Source: Methylophaga sp.
GTDB taxonomy: Bacteria; Pseudomonadota; Gammaproteobacteria; Nitrosococcales; Methylophagaceae
Assembly: GCA_026988435.1 (NCBI GenBank)
Contig: JALSLH010000039.1
Location: forward strand, 1 to 54,620
Direction of reading: 5' to 3'
DNA length: 54,620 nucleotides
This document shows, piece by piece, positions 8,823 to 15,452 of this stretch; the stretch's first letter is position 1; every line of letters starts with the position of its first letter. The position numbers were made by a program, and so were the translations under genes. The notes beneath the pieces were generated by a model. The model had not been told where the DNA came from, did not search any database, and worked only from the letters and a program-made list of their open reading frames with translations.

Positions 8823-9254
8823 GTGAAAAGATCGCAGCGTTTACAGGTGATTGTTGATTTAAAAATGAATCAAGAAAAAAAGCACCTAGAAGCTTTAGGT
8901 AAGCAACAGGATATAAAACATCAAAAAGAAACCCAGTTAAATAGCCTGAAAAACTACCGGCAAGATTACCAAGATAAAAATGAACATCTTGTAAAAAGTG
9001 GCATATCTGTGATGCAGTTAATGGAATTTAGAGCTTTTATGGAAAAAATGAATAAAGCCATAGAAGGGGAAGAGTTAGCACTAAAAATGCTGGATAGCGA
9101 GTTGGAAAGCTTGAGAAATAATTGGGAAGAAGCGCATATGTACACGCAAGGCATGCAGAAAATACAAGGTAAAGCGCGGGTAAGTGAGCAAAAGCAAGAA
9201 GAAAAAAAAGAACAATTAGAAATGGATGATAGAGCTTCCCGGAAAAAACGCTAG
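8823..9254 (+). CDS. fliJ: Flagellar export protein FliJ
   Basis: This small, highly charged protein is predicted to be almost entirely an antiparallel coiled coil, rich in Lys, Glu and Gln, as expected for FliJ, the stalk-like partner of the FliI ring and chaperone escort. Length (143 aa) and position between fliI and fliK agree. Two adjacent GTG codons could start it; 8823 sits better behind the purine run at 8813-8819 than 8820. Sequence conservation in this family is low, so the call leans on context. Confidence 0.85.
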   Translation: MKRSQRLQVIVDLKMNQEKKHLEALGKQQDIKHQKETQLNSLKNYRQDYQDKNEHLVKSGISVMQLMEFRAFMEKMNKAIEGEELALKMLDSELESLRNNWEEAHMYTQGMQKIQGKARVSEQKQEEKKEQLEMDDRASRKKR

Positions 9255-9257
9255 ATA

Positions 9258-9273
9258 TGGCATAAATAGTGCT
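9258..9273 (+). promoter_or_regulatory. Sigma-54 promoter upstream of fliK
   Basis: TGGCA at 9258-9262 and TGCT at 9270-9273 have the exact ten-base spacing between GG and GC. The -24 half matches the consensus better than the other two sites here. The start would be near 9284, 30 bases before fliK. It would let fliK be boosted independently of fliE-J. Confidence 0.65.
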
Positions 9274-9313
9274 ATTCAATATGTGAATAGCCAGAAAAAC
9301 AAAGGAGAGGGGC

Positions 9314-11113
9314 ATGACTGCAAGTGTATTAAATACATTATCACCGGTAGCAACAGTGAGTGACGCGTTAGGTGGGGTAAATAGTGCTCCTAAAATAGCG
9401 GCTGGAGAAGAATTTTCTGCTTCTTTTTTGCAGCAAATAAAAGGCCTGCAGGCTCAAGCGCCCGAAACTACACAACCTAGCAATGTATTAGAAAAAATAG
9501 CAGATTTAATTAAAGGGCAGGGAGGGCAAGATTTTTCCGCTTTACTGGGTGATTCATTACCGCAAATTAAACAGCAAGTGCAAGACATTAACTTAGATGA
9601 AACAATGACAGCGTTAAAAGAGATCTTGGCGCAGTTAGATTCTTTAAATACTGAAAGCTCACTACCTACAGATTTTACGGCAAAATTAGAGTTAGGCGCT
9701 ATGACTGATACTAAAGAAGGAGCTATTCTTGAACAAGGTATACAAAGTTTTGATAATTTAGTGGTTCAAACATCAGTACCTTTACGTGATACTACGGTAG
9801 CTGGCACTGATCCAAGTGCTTTGATTGATGACCAAGCAGATAATACACTTGATTTAGCTTCTAATCTTTCTAACTCATTTACTCAAGCGAATGAGCCAAG
9901 TGTATCATTACCTTTGAGTGATACTAAGGTGGTTAGCACAGATCAAAGCGCTTTAGTTGATGATCAAACCGCAAATACACTTGATTTAGCTTCTAATCTT
10001 TCTAACTCATTTACTCAAGCGAATGAGCCAAGTGTATCACTACCTTTGAGTGATACTAAGGTGGTTAGCACAGATCAAAGCGCTTTAGTTGATGATCAAA
10101 CCGCAAATACACTTGATTTAGCTTCTAATTTCAATAACTCACTCACCCAGACTAATGAGCCAACCGCAATGAAATCTCGTTATGACTCTGATATTGAAGA
10201 GAATCATGAGCAAATTACTCAGGGAGATCCTGTAGACATGCAACCTGAGGCAATTAATATCACGGTACAACAAGCGCAAATTATGAGCGAAACGGATAAT
10301 CAGACGGTAGCGCAAAATGTTCAAGCAGTGATACCGCAACTATTAAAACAAGAAAAAAGCTCTATACAAGATAAAAGCTACGCACAATCTCAGCTCTCTG
10401 GAGAGTTAAGTACTAAAAATGACACTGAAATTAACCTCAAGCAGTTATTAACACGTGAAAAAATAATTAATAAGGACACTGATTTCGCATCACTTGCTAG
10501 TGCTAAAAGAGCAGATAAAATAGTTGACTCAGCTTTATTATCTACCAGCCAGCCTGTTAGTGAGCAAGCTAATAAATTCTCTACAACTGATTTAATCGCA
10601 TTAAGTCGTCAAGTAGAAAGCAGCGGTACTAAACAAGAATTACCACCAATGACGAAGCCATTTAATCACCCTGAATGGAAGCAAGAGTTTAATGAGCGCA
10701 TTATCTGGATGCATAAAAAATCAATTCCTTCTGCGCAATTACGCTTAAATCCGCAAAACTTAGGCCCTATTTCTATACAAATTAACGTCGATAAAGATCA
10801 ACAAGCGAATATCGTATTTACTGCTCAAAATGCAGGTATACGTGACGTGATTGAAGCCTCCATTCCAAAATTACGCGAAATGTTAAATGCGCAGCAAGTT
10901 AACTTAGCAGAGGTAAATGTTTCTCAGCAGCAACAGCAAGGCCAAGGAAGTGCAAGACAAGCAATGCAGGAGGCAATGGCAGAAAACAATAGAAATAATA
11001 CTGGAAACTCTATGGGGTCTTCAGAAATAGAACCTGACGTGAATGATATAGCAGAAGAAATTAACCAAGGACGTGCGTTTTCTAGTAAAGGCTTATTAAG
11101 TATTTACGCTTAA
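9314..11113 (+). CDS. fliK: Flagellar hook-length control protein FliK
   Basis: This 599-aa protein has a long, polar, low-complexity N-terminal ruler region and a conserved C-terminal Flg_hook domain at about 471-545, recognised by AQLRLNPQNLGPISI followed by a helix with VIEASIPKLREML. FliK measures hook length and switches export specificity. The N-terminal part contains a near-exact 44-residue tandem repeat (9776-10160). RBS AGGAG at 9303-9307. It is the last flagellar gene: fliL-fliR, which often follow, are absent and a dispersed repeat sits 95 bp after the stop. Confidence 0.88.
   Translation: MTASVLNTLSPVATVSDALGGVNSAPKIAAGEEFSASFLQQIKGLQAQAPETTQPSNVLEKIADLIKGQGGQDFSALLGDSLPQIKQQVQDINLDETMTALKEILAQLDSLNTESSLPTDFTAKLELGAMTDTKEGAILEQGIQSFDNLVVQTSVPLRDTTVAGTDPSALIDDQADNTLDLASNLSNSFTQANEPSVSLPLSDTKVVSTDQSALVDDQTANTLDLASNLSNSFTQANEPSVSLPLSDTKVVSTDQSALVDDQTANTLDLASNFNNSLTQTNEPTAMKSRYDSDIEENHEQITQGDPVDMQPEAINITVQQAQIMSETDNQTVAQNVQAVIPQLLKQEKSSIQDKSYAQSQLSGELSTKNDTEINLKQLLTREKIINKDTDFASLASAKRADKIVDSALLSTSQPVSEQANKFSTTDLIALSRQVESSGTKQELPPMTKPFNHPEWKQEFNERIIWMHKKSIPSAQLRLNPQNLGPISIQINVDKDQQANIVFTAQNAGIRDVIEASIPKLREMLNAQQVNLAEVNVSQQQQQGQGSARQAMQEAMAENNRNNTGNSMGSSEIEPDVNDIAEEINQGRAFSSKGLLSIYA
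9776..10160 (+). repeat. 132-bp in-frame tandem repeat in fliK
   Basis: Unit boundaries fall at 9827, 9959 and 10091, exactly 132 bp (44 codons) apart. The first two full units differ at only about six bases by eye. A diverged partial copy precedes them and a partial copy follows. Each unit encodes NTLDLASN, TQANEPSVSLPLSDTKV and a STDQSALVDD-like end. The period is a multiple of three, so unit gain or loss changes ruler length without a frameshift. Confidence 0.95.
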
Positions 11114-11147
11114 TAGTCTGATTTGTACTGACACTGACTTTGATCAG

Positions 11148-11164
11148 ACAGTTATCTGTTTTTT
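11148..11164 (+). terminator. Weak terminator-like hairpin after fliK
   Basis: ACAG at 11148-11151 pairs with CTGT at 11156-11159 around TTAT, followed by a T run to 11164. The stem is short, and a longer imperfect pairing of GTCTGA (from about 11115) with TCAGAC (from about 11144) overlaps it. It may end the flagellar transcript. Confidence 0.35.
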
Positions 11165-11208
11165 AAGGTGTTTGTATGGTTATATTTGAACCAGATTTTT
11201 CTGCAATG

Positions 11209-11374
11209 ATAAGCCCCAGTACGCCCTGTGTCCGCTTCACAATGCACAAAATCCACTGCGTTAAAGCTATCTCAAGTGGCTTGACGGCTGTCGGGCTAAC
11301 AACTAGCCAATCCTGTCTCCTACTGCGGACTAAAAATCATCACTTCGCTAGCGCTCCGTTTCCCTGATTTTTAG
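11209..11374 (+). repeat. Dispersed non-coding repeat, copy 2 (after fliK)
   Basis: This is the second copy of the repeat found at 478-688, in the same orientation and 166 bp long. It lacks the central hairpin block of copy 1. Its tail is a perfect 10-bp inverted repeat, CTAAAAATCA facing TGATTTTTAG. The open frame that crosses it is an accident of the repeat and not a gene. Confidence 0.8.
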
Positions 11375-11398
11375 GGATTGTTACAAAAAATAAGTTGC

Positions 11399-11749
11399 TT
11401 ATTTTATGAACGATTTAATTGTATTTAACAATATGGTCAAACGATTAAAAAAACATTTAACTAATTGTCCACCGCTGTGCCTGTACTGCTTTTTAAGGGT
11501 TTTTTTTACTTCCCAAGTCCCTTTGTAGCCTAATGGGAACACCACTAAGTCACCTGCTTTAAAAGTAGTTGAAGGGCCACCGTCTGTAGGTGTCATTTCA
11601 CACTCGCCTTCTAAAATAAGTGCTGTTTCTGTCGTAACGAATTCCCAAGGGAATGAAGATACTTCTTTTTCCCATATTGGCCAATTAGCAACGCCCATTT
11701 TTTTTAGAAGTGCTTCGCTTGGGTTGCTATCAACTGTAATGTCTTTCAT
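11399..11749 (-). CDS. Small cupin-domain protein (EutQ/DUF861-like)
   Basis: The first 90 or so residues form a single small cupin barrel: GVANWPIWEKEVSSFPWEF, ALILEGECEMTP, then FKAGDLVVFPLGYKGTWEV. This matches the short cupins of the DUF861 group, which usually end near KKHYR-F. Here that point is followed by about 25 extra residues rich in Leu, Ile and Lys, so the end may be frameshifted into non-coding sequence. RBS AGGA stands 5-8 bases before the ATG. The substrate is unknown. The metal ligands normally seen in cupins are incomplete. Confidence 0.75.
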   Translation of the reverse strand: MKDITVDSNPSEALLKKMGVANWPIWEKEVSSFPWEFVTTETALILEGECEMTPTDGGPSTTFKAGDLVVFPLGYKGTWEVKKTLKKQYRHSGGQLVKCFFNRLTILLNTIKSFIK

Positions 11750-11879
11750 GTTATTCCTATTGTTGAATATATGCCCAGAATCATAATGGTTTGGGATATG
11801 AGTTTTCCCTAGAATAATTTATGCTTCTAAGGTTTATATTAAATATTATGGACATAACTAAGGGCTGAGTATTTTATAC

Positions 11880-11918
11880 CCCGAAACTGACTTGTCGTTT
11901 TTTCCAGTTTCGGGTTTT
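11880..11918 (+). terminator. Orphan Rho-independent terminator-like hairpin
   Basis: CCCGAAACTG at 11880-11889 pairs perfectly with CAGTTTCGGG at 11905-11914, followed by TTTTA. The stem is strong and the T run short. No annotated plus-strand gene ends nearby, so it could close a small RNA or be a relic. Confidence 0.55.
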
Positions 11919-12077
11919 ATTTCATCCTCAGTAAATTATTTTCTACACCTATGATAAGTTCTGGGGCAAAATTCATTTAATGTTTTGTCGGTTCAAATTT
12001 ATTCGCTCTCTATGTTTAATAGGCTTTTCGATATAGCATAAATTTCAAACCTACGGACATATTAAATTCATAAATTG

Positions 12078-12131
12078 AAAAAAAAAGGCGATTAATAGAA
12101 TGTATTAACATTCAATTAACCGCCTTTTTTT
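12078..12131 (-). terminator. Rho-independent terminator of tmRNA (bidirectional)
   Basis: GGCGATTAAT (12087-12096) faces ATTAACCGCC (12115-12124) with one G-T type mismatch, and the inner part continues as GAATGT facing ACATTC. It is flanked by an A run on the left and a T run on the right, so it can work on both strands. It lies about 40 bases past the tmRNA 3' end. Confidence 0.85.
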
Positions 12132-12172
12132 AGATAAATTATTTTAAATTCGTTTTAAATTAATATGTTAAT

Positions 12173-12550
12173 TGGTGGAGACGGGGGGAATCGAACCCCC
12201 GTCCGCAAGTACTCCGCCTTTGGATCTACATGTTTATTCCGCGCTTTTGATTTAGCTAAAAGCTACCCGTCGGACCAAGATACTTTTAGCGATTTCGATT
12301 GGATTTAGCGTGGCGGGACTCCGAACAAAGTCCTTAACGCGATCTTATGTAGAGTGACTCCTGAGAGTTCCAAAGAACCTATCCGCATAAGCACAGATAG
12401 TCAGGAGAATGGTGCTGTGTTTAAGCAGCTAAAGCCATTGAGTAGTTTTCGTCATTTGCGAATACTTAAGTTTCAGTAGATTTTACGAGGTGTACTGTCC
12501 TCGACATGCACCTAAGGTTTTGTTACCCACGTCGAAACCTAGTCGTCCCC
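12173..12550 (-). ncRNA. ssrA: Transfer-messenger RNA (tmRNA), tag ANDENYSMALAA
   Basis: Read on the minus strand, the RNA begins GGGGACGACTAGGTTTCGACG and ends with a tRNA-like T arm (GGTTCGATTCC) and CGTCTCCACCA. The 5' GGGGACG pairs with the 3' CGTCTCC to close the acceptor stem, with one G-U pair. The resume codon GCA starts a tag frame at 12459 that runs to the stop at 12421 and encodes ANDENYSMALAA. The form is one-piece, 378 nt. It rescues stalled ribosomes together with SmpB. No integrase or att duplication is seen at the 3' end. Confidence 0.97.
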
Positions 12551-12563
12551 TCTGGTATTGACC

Positions 12564-12569
12564 ATTATA
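12564..12569 (-). promoter_or_regulatory. Minus 10 box of the tmRNA promoter
   Basis: On the minus strand a perfect TATAAT stands 13 bases before the first nucleotide of tmRNA. The expected -35 position shows no good TTGACA match. Confidence 0.5.
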
Positions 12570-12600
12570 TAGGATTGTTAGCTAAAGTGGCTATAGAAAT

Positions 12601-12626
12601 TAAATTTTTTCTAAATCTGCCGATAC
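12601..12626 (+). promoter_or_regulatory. Sigma-28 (FliA)-like promoter for the split chemoreceptor
   Basis: TAAATTTT at 12601-12608 and GCCGATAC at 12619-12626 match the two halves of the FliA consensus (TAAAGTTT and GCCGATAA). The spacing is ten instead of eleven bases. The -10 half matches 7 of 8. It lies about 65 bases before the ATG at 12692 of a chemotaxis gene, the usual class of FliA target. Confidence 0.6.
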
Positions 12627-12691
12627 AAGGGCCACTAATATAATAAAATAGTTTATTATTGAGTTTGGATCAATTAACCTGGATAGAGATT

Positions 12692-13222
12692 ATGAAGAAT
12701 AAAGCAACACCCATTAACAAGGAACGCGTTATGAATGTTGACGAGTTTATTGTTTCTAAAACAGATGCCTCAGGACGCCTAACCTATTGTAATCGTATTT
12801 TTATTGATTATGCAGGGTACTCTGAGCATGAGTTATTAGGCCAACAGCATAATATTGTACGTCACCCTGATATGCCACGTTCTGTGTTTCATTTACTTTG
12901 GACAACGATAAAGTCAGGTAATGAATTTTTTGGGTATGTCAAAAATATATCTAAAGATGGTTCATACTACTGGGTTATAGCCAATGTAACGCCTAGTTAT
13001 TCAGGTATGGGGACTGATGCTAAGAATATTATTGGTTTCTTTTCAGTAAGGCGCAAACCAGATCCTGCCAAAATCAGGATTATTGAAGCTATTTATAAAA
13101 AGATGCTTTTAGCTGAAAAGCAGGCAGGCTCGCGTGATGCAATTGCAGCAGGAACAAAGGTATTGATGGATATTGTTAACAAAACAGGAAAAGACTATCG
13201 TGAATTCATTCTTTCTCTTTAA
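12692..13222 (+). CDS. Aer-like PAS sensor, N-terminal half of a split chemoreceptor
   Basis: A single PAS domain (about 20-120) carries the Aer-type signature [10 protein letters not shown] and a YYWV motif, as in redox or oxygen receptors that bind FAD. It resembles the N-terminus of the intact 784-aa receptor at 37147. The frame stops at TAA 13220-13222, exactly where the transmembrane hairpin should begin. That hairpin and the MCP domain continue in the +1 frame. I chose ATG 12692, which gives the family's N-terminus (MKNKATPIN); a TTG at 12659 and an ATG at 12731 with AAGGAA upstream are alternatives. Confidence 0.8.
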   Translation: MKNKATPINKERVMNVDEFIVSKTDASGRLTYCNRIFIDYAGYSEHELLGQQHNIVRHPDMPRSVFHLLWTTIKSGNEFFGYVKNISKDGSYYWVIANVTPSYSGMGTDAKNIIGFFSVRRKPDPAKIRIIEAIYKKMLLAEKQAGSRDAIAAGTKVLMDIVNKTGKDYREFILSL

Positions 13223-14693
13223 TGGTAAAAACAGCGTTTTATGGCTCTTGGCTATTCAAATTTTTTTGACGATTGAATCTTTGATAACGCAAGGCATTGA
13301 ACTAACACATATCGTTTCTATTCTTATTGCTTTTATAGTTGTCTTTTTATTTTTTAAGCAATCAAATAGAGAACTGCATATTATCAAGTCTATGTTTAAA
13401 TTAGCTAACAGTATAGAAAAAGGAAAGTTAGAATATCGTATTACGCACATTGATCCTAAATCTGAGCTAGGCCCCATTGCTTGGAATTTAAATGAAGCCT
13501 TAGATCAAATTGAAGCCTATATGCGAGAGGTCAATACCTGCTTTCAATCAGCAGAAAATAATAACTTTTATCGTAAGGCACAAGTTAGTGGTATTAAAGG
13601 AGATTTTTCAGCAGGTTTAGAGAAGGTTGATGTTTCGTTGAAAATAATGGAGCAAAATTATTTTAATACCGTTAGAGATGAGTTGTTTTCTCAATTAGGT
13701 CAAATGAAAACTGAGAACTTATTAAATAGCTTAAATCGTACCCAAGATGATTTATCACGTATTGCTAATGAAATGGAGCAAGTGGAAGGAATTACTAAAC
13801 ACTCTTCAGATATCTCTTCGGCGAGTCAGGCCTCTTTAGGCACAGTCATTGATCAATTAACACAAATTATTACTAAAATTGGCTCGATGAAAGAGTCTTC
13901 ATTAGAACTTAGTCAAAGTAGCAAAGAGATTACGGATGTTACTTCTTTAATTACTAAAATTGCAGATCAAACTAATTTATTAGCACTGAATGCAGCAATT
14001 GAGGCAGCACGAGCAGGTGAACATGGCCGTGGCTTTGCCGTGGTTGCTGATGAAGTTCGTACATTGGCTGAAAATACGAAGTCAGCGACAGCAAAAATCA
14101 ATGCGACTATTGAAAAATTCACTCATGCAACAAAACTCATCGTACAAGATACTGAGGGTATGGCGAGTATGACTGATGATTCTAAAATTGCTATTGGCGA
14201 GTTTGAGAAAAATATCTCTGAAGTGGCTAAAATTTCTTTGGAAACTTATTCTAAGGTTAATATTACCCAGATGATTAGCGAGTTATCTTTAGCAAAAGTT
14301 CAGCAAATGATTTTTGTACAACAAGGGTATAGAGCGGTAGAAACTGGGGTTAATTCTGAAGCGGCTAATGCGGTCAAAGTAGACCATTTGCACTGTAATG
14401 TTGGTGTCTGGTTACAGTCAGGTAAAGGGGCACAAAATTATCAACACTTAGCTGCGTATGCTGAGCTTCAATATCCACATGAAGTGGTGCATAAATGCAT
14501 GGATCTCGCGATGCATTATTTAGCCCAACCGTGGCAAACGAATGTAGACATACAAGCGCAAATTATTGATAACTTTAAAGCGGTTGAAGCGAATAGTTTA
14601 TTAATGAATGAGAAATTTGACTTGTTATTAGAGCAGAAACAGAAATTTGAAGGCGGTACTTCTAACGAAGCAGGTGACGTTGATTTATTTTAA
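13173..14693 (+). CDS. MCP signalling and CZB domains, C-terminal half of the split chemoreceptor
   Basis: The protein has two short membrane segments (about 20-37 and 45-61), a HAMP-like linker, and an MCP coiled coil with hairpin tip [18 protein letters not shown]. At the C-terminus is a chemoreceptor zinc-binding (CZB) domain with [11 protein letters not shown] and YPHEVVHK, giving the His/Cys ligand set. It ends GDVDLF. No good independent start exists: TTG 13173 and GTG 13200 lie inside the preceding gene and lack a ribosome site. I read it as the other half of the PAS gene, joined by frameshift or broken by mutation. Confidence 0.85.
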   Translation: MLTKQEKTIVNSFFLFNGKNSVLWLLAIQIFLTIESLITQGIELTHIVSILIAFIVVFLFFKQSNRELHIIKSMFKLANSIEKGKLEYRITHIDPKSELGPIAWNLNEALDQIEAYMREVNTCFQSAENNNFYRKAQVSGIKGDFSAGLEKVDVSLKIMEQNYFNTVRDELFSQLGQMKTENLLNSLNRTQDDLSRIANEMEQVEGITKHSSDISSASQASLGTVIDQLTQIITKIGSMKESSLELSQSSKEITDVTSLITKIADQTNLLALNAAIEAARAGEHGRGFAVVADEVRTLAENTKSATAKINATIEKFTHATKLIVQDTEGMASMTDDSKIAIGEFEKNISEVAKISLETYSKVNITQMISELSLAKVQQMIFVQQGYRAVETGVNSEAANAVKVDHLHCNVGVWLQSGKGAQNYQHLAAYAELQYPHEVVHKCMDLAMHYLAQPWQTNVDIQAQIIDNFKAVEANSLLMNEKFDLLLEQKQKFEGGTSNEAGDVDLF

Positions 14694-14780
14694 AGAGAAT
14701 TATCAATAGTACTGTTATTTTGTCACTTTGTATTTTTCTGTTAGTATCTTTACTTAGACATTAATTCCTGGGGAGGGGCT

Positions 14781-15014
14781 ATGTCAGAGTGTTCTTTTTG
14801 TGGTGTATTAGAAGAAAATCATTATCCGTTGTGTCATGTGTGTGGCTCAATCCGGTATCCTGTCGAAAAAGATAAAATAACAGGCGAACTAAGCCGCCAC
14901 CAGAAAAAACTAAAACTAACAGCTTCTGTAGCTGCCGCCATAGTTATCCCAGGCGCATTTATTTTTTTGGCGGCAAGTCATATTAATACCAAAATAAAGA
15001 ATCGAAAGCTGTGA
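14781..15014 (+). CDS. Zinc-ribbon single-pass membrane microprotein
   Basis: This 77-aa protein is not recognised as a named family. An N-terminal four-cysteine zinc ribbon (CSFC and CHVC, residues 4-21) is followed by a charged linker with RHQKKLK and one hydrophobic segment (about 48-66). The topology would place the ribbon in the cytoplasm. A strong ribosome site, GGGGAGGGG, stands just before the ATG and argues that it is expressed. It has no close operon partner: 87 bp separate it from the chemoreceptor. Confidence 0.65.
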   Translation: MSECSFCGVLEENHYPLCHVCGSIRYPVEKDKITGELSRHQKKLKLTASVAAAIVIPGAFIFLAASHINTKIKNRKL

Positions 15015-15452
15015 ATATTTAAACTCTTATTTATTCACACAGCCCCTGTCCAGACTATTCATATCTTTGACTTAATAGTATTGAGAGATTGTACAAAAAA
15101 TGGCAGTTTAACTTTTAGCGCAATTACATCACTTCTTTAAAAGCTATATAGATAGCACCGCTTATGTCCCTTTCCCTAAAGATAAAGACAAAAATTGTCA
15201 TCGCTACCCGCTTATAGAGAATGATAGCAAGCCGATGATGGACTAGTGAAAGCGTATGGATGCTGATATGAAGCCGAAGGACTTTATAGGTCATACGGTA
15301 ATCACTGAAATTAAGAGGCTTATAAAGTCTTATGCAAAGTTTTAAATAAATGGCTTGAGTCGCTTCGAAGATATTTCGAGGATTTTTTAAAATGCCTAAC
15401 CGTAAGTGAGGTTGTCGGTGGCTAATTTTTTCACAGCCTCTAAAATATTTTT
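15015..15452. other. Gene-free stretch with a decayed coding remnant
   Basis: The first part can form a hairpin: GCTGTGAATA from 15008 faces TATTCACACAGC ending at 15043. The centre holds the broken frame at 15112-15345. No intact gene and no clear promoter for the following DUF748 gene were found. Confidence 0.5.
15112..15345 (+). pseudogene. Possible remnant of an unknown gene
   Basis: One frame reads as ordinary protein for 44 codons (FFKSYIDSTAYVPFPKDKDK and on) to a TAG at 15244. After TAG-TGA it continues in the same frame for 31 more codons with normal composition (KRMDADMKPKDFIGHTVI) to TAA at 15343. There is no start codon. The family is not recognised. It may be a decayed gene, or chance. 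Confidence 0.25.

Larger units (their letters stand above)
11750..12172. other. Gene-free stretch with two terminators
   Basis: I see no coding potential between the cupin gene and tmRNA. It holds a plus-strand terminator-like hairpin at 11880-11918 and a strong hairpin flanked by A and T runs at 12078-12131. What the first hairpin terminates is unclear, since no plus-strand gene precedes it closely. Confidence 0.6.

Noticed and set aside
11176-11367. 63-codon open frame on the plus strand after fliK
   Set aside because: It lies across repeat copy 2, has no ribosome site, and its reading is not kept in the related copy at 478-688.
12173-12200. tmRNA 3' end as an integration site
   Set aside because: No integrase and no duplicated 3' end sequence are seen on either side.
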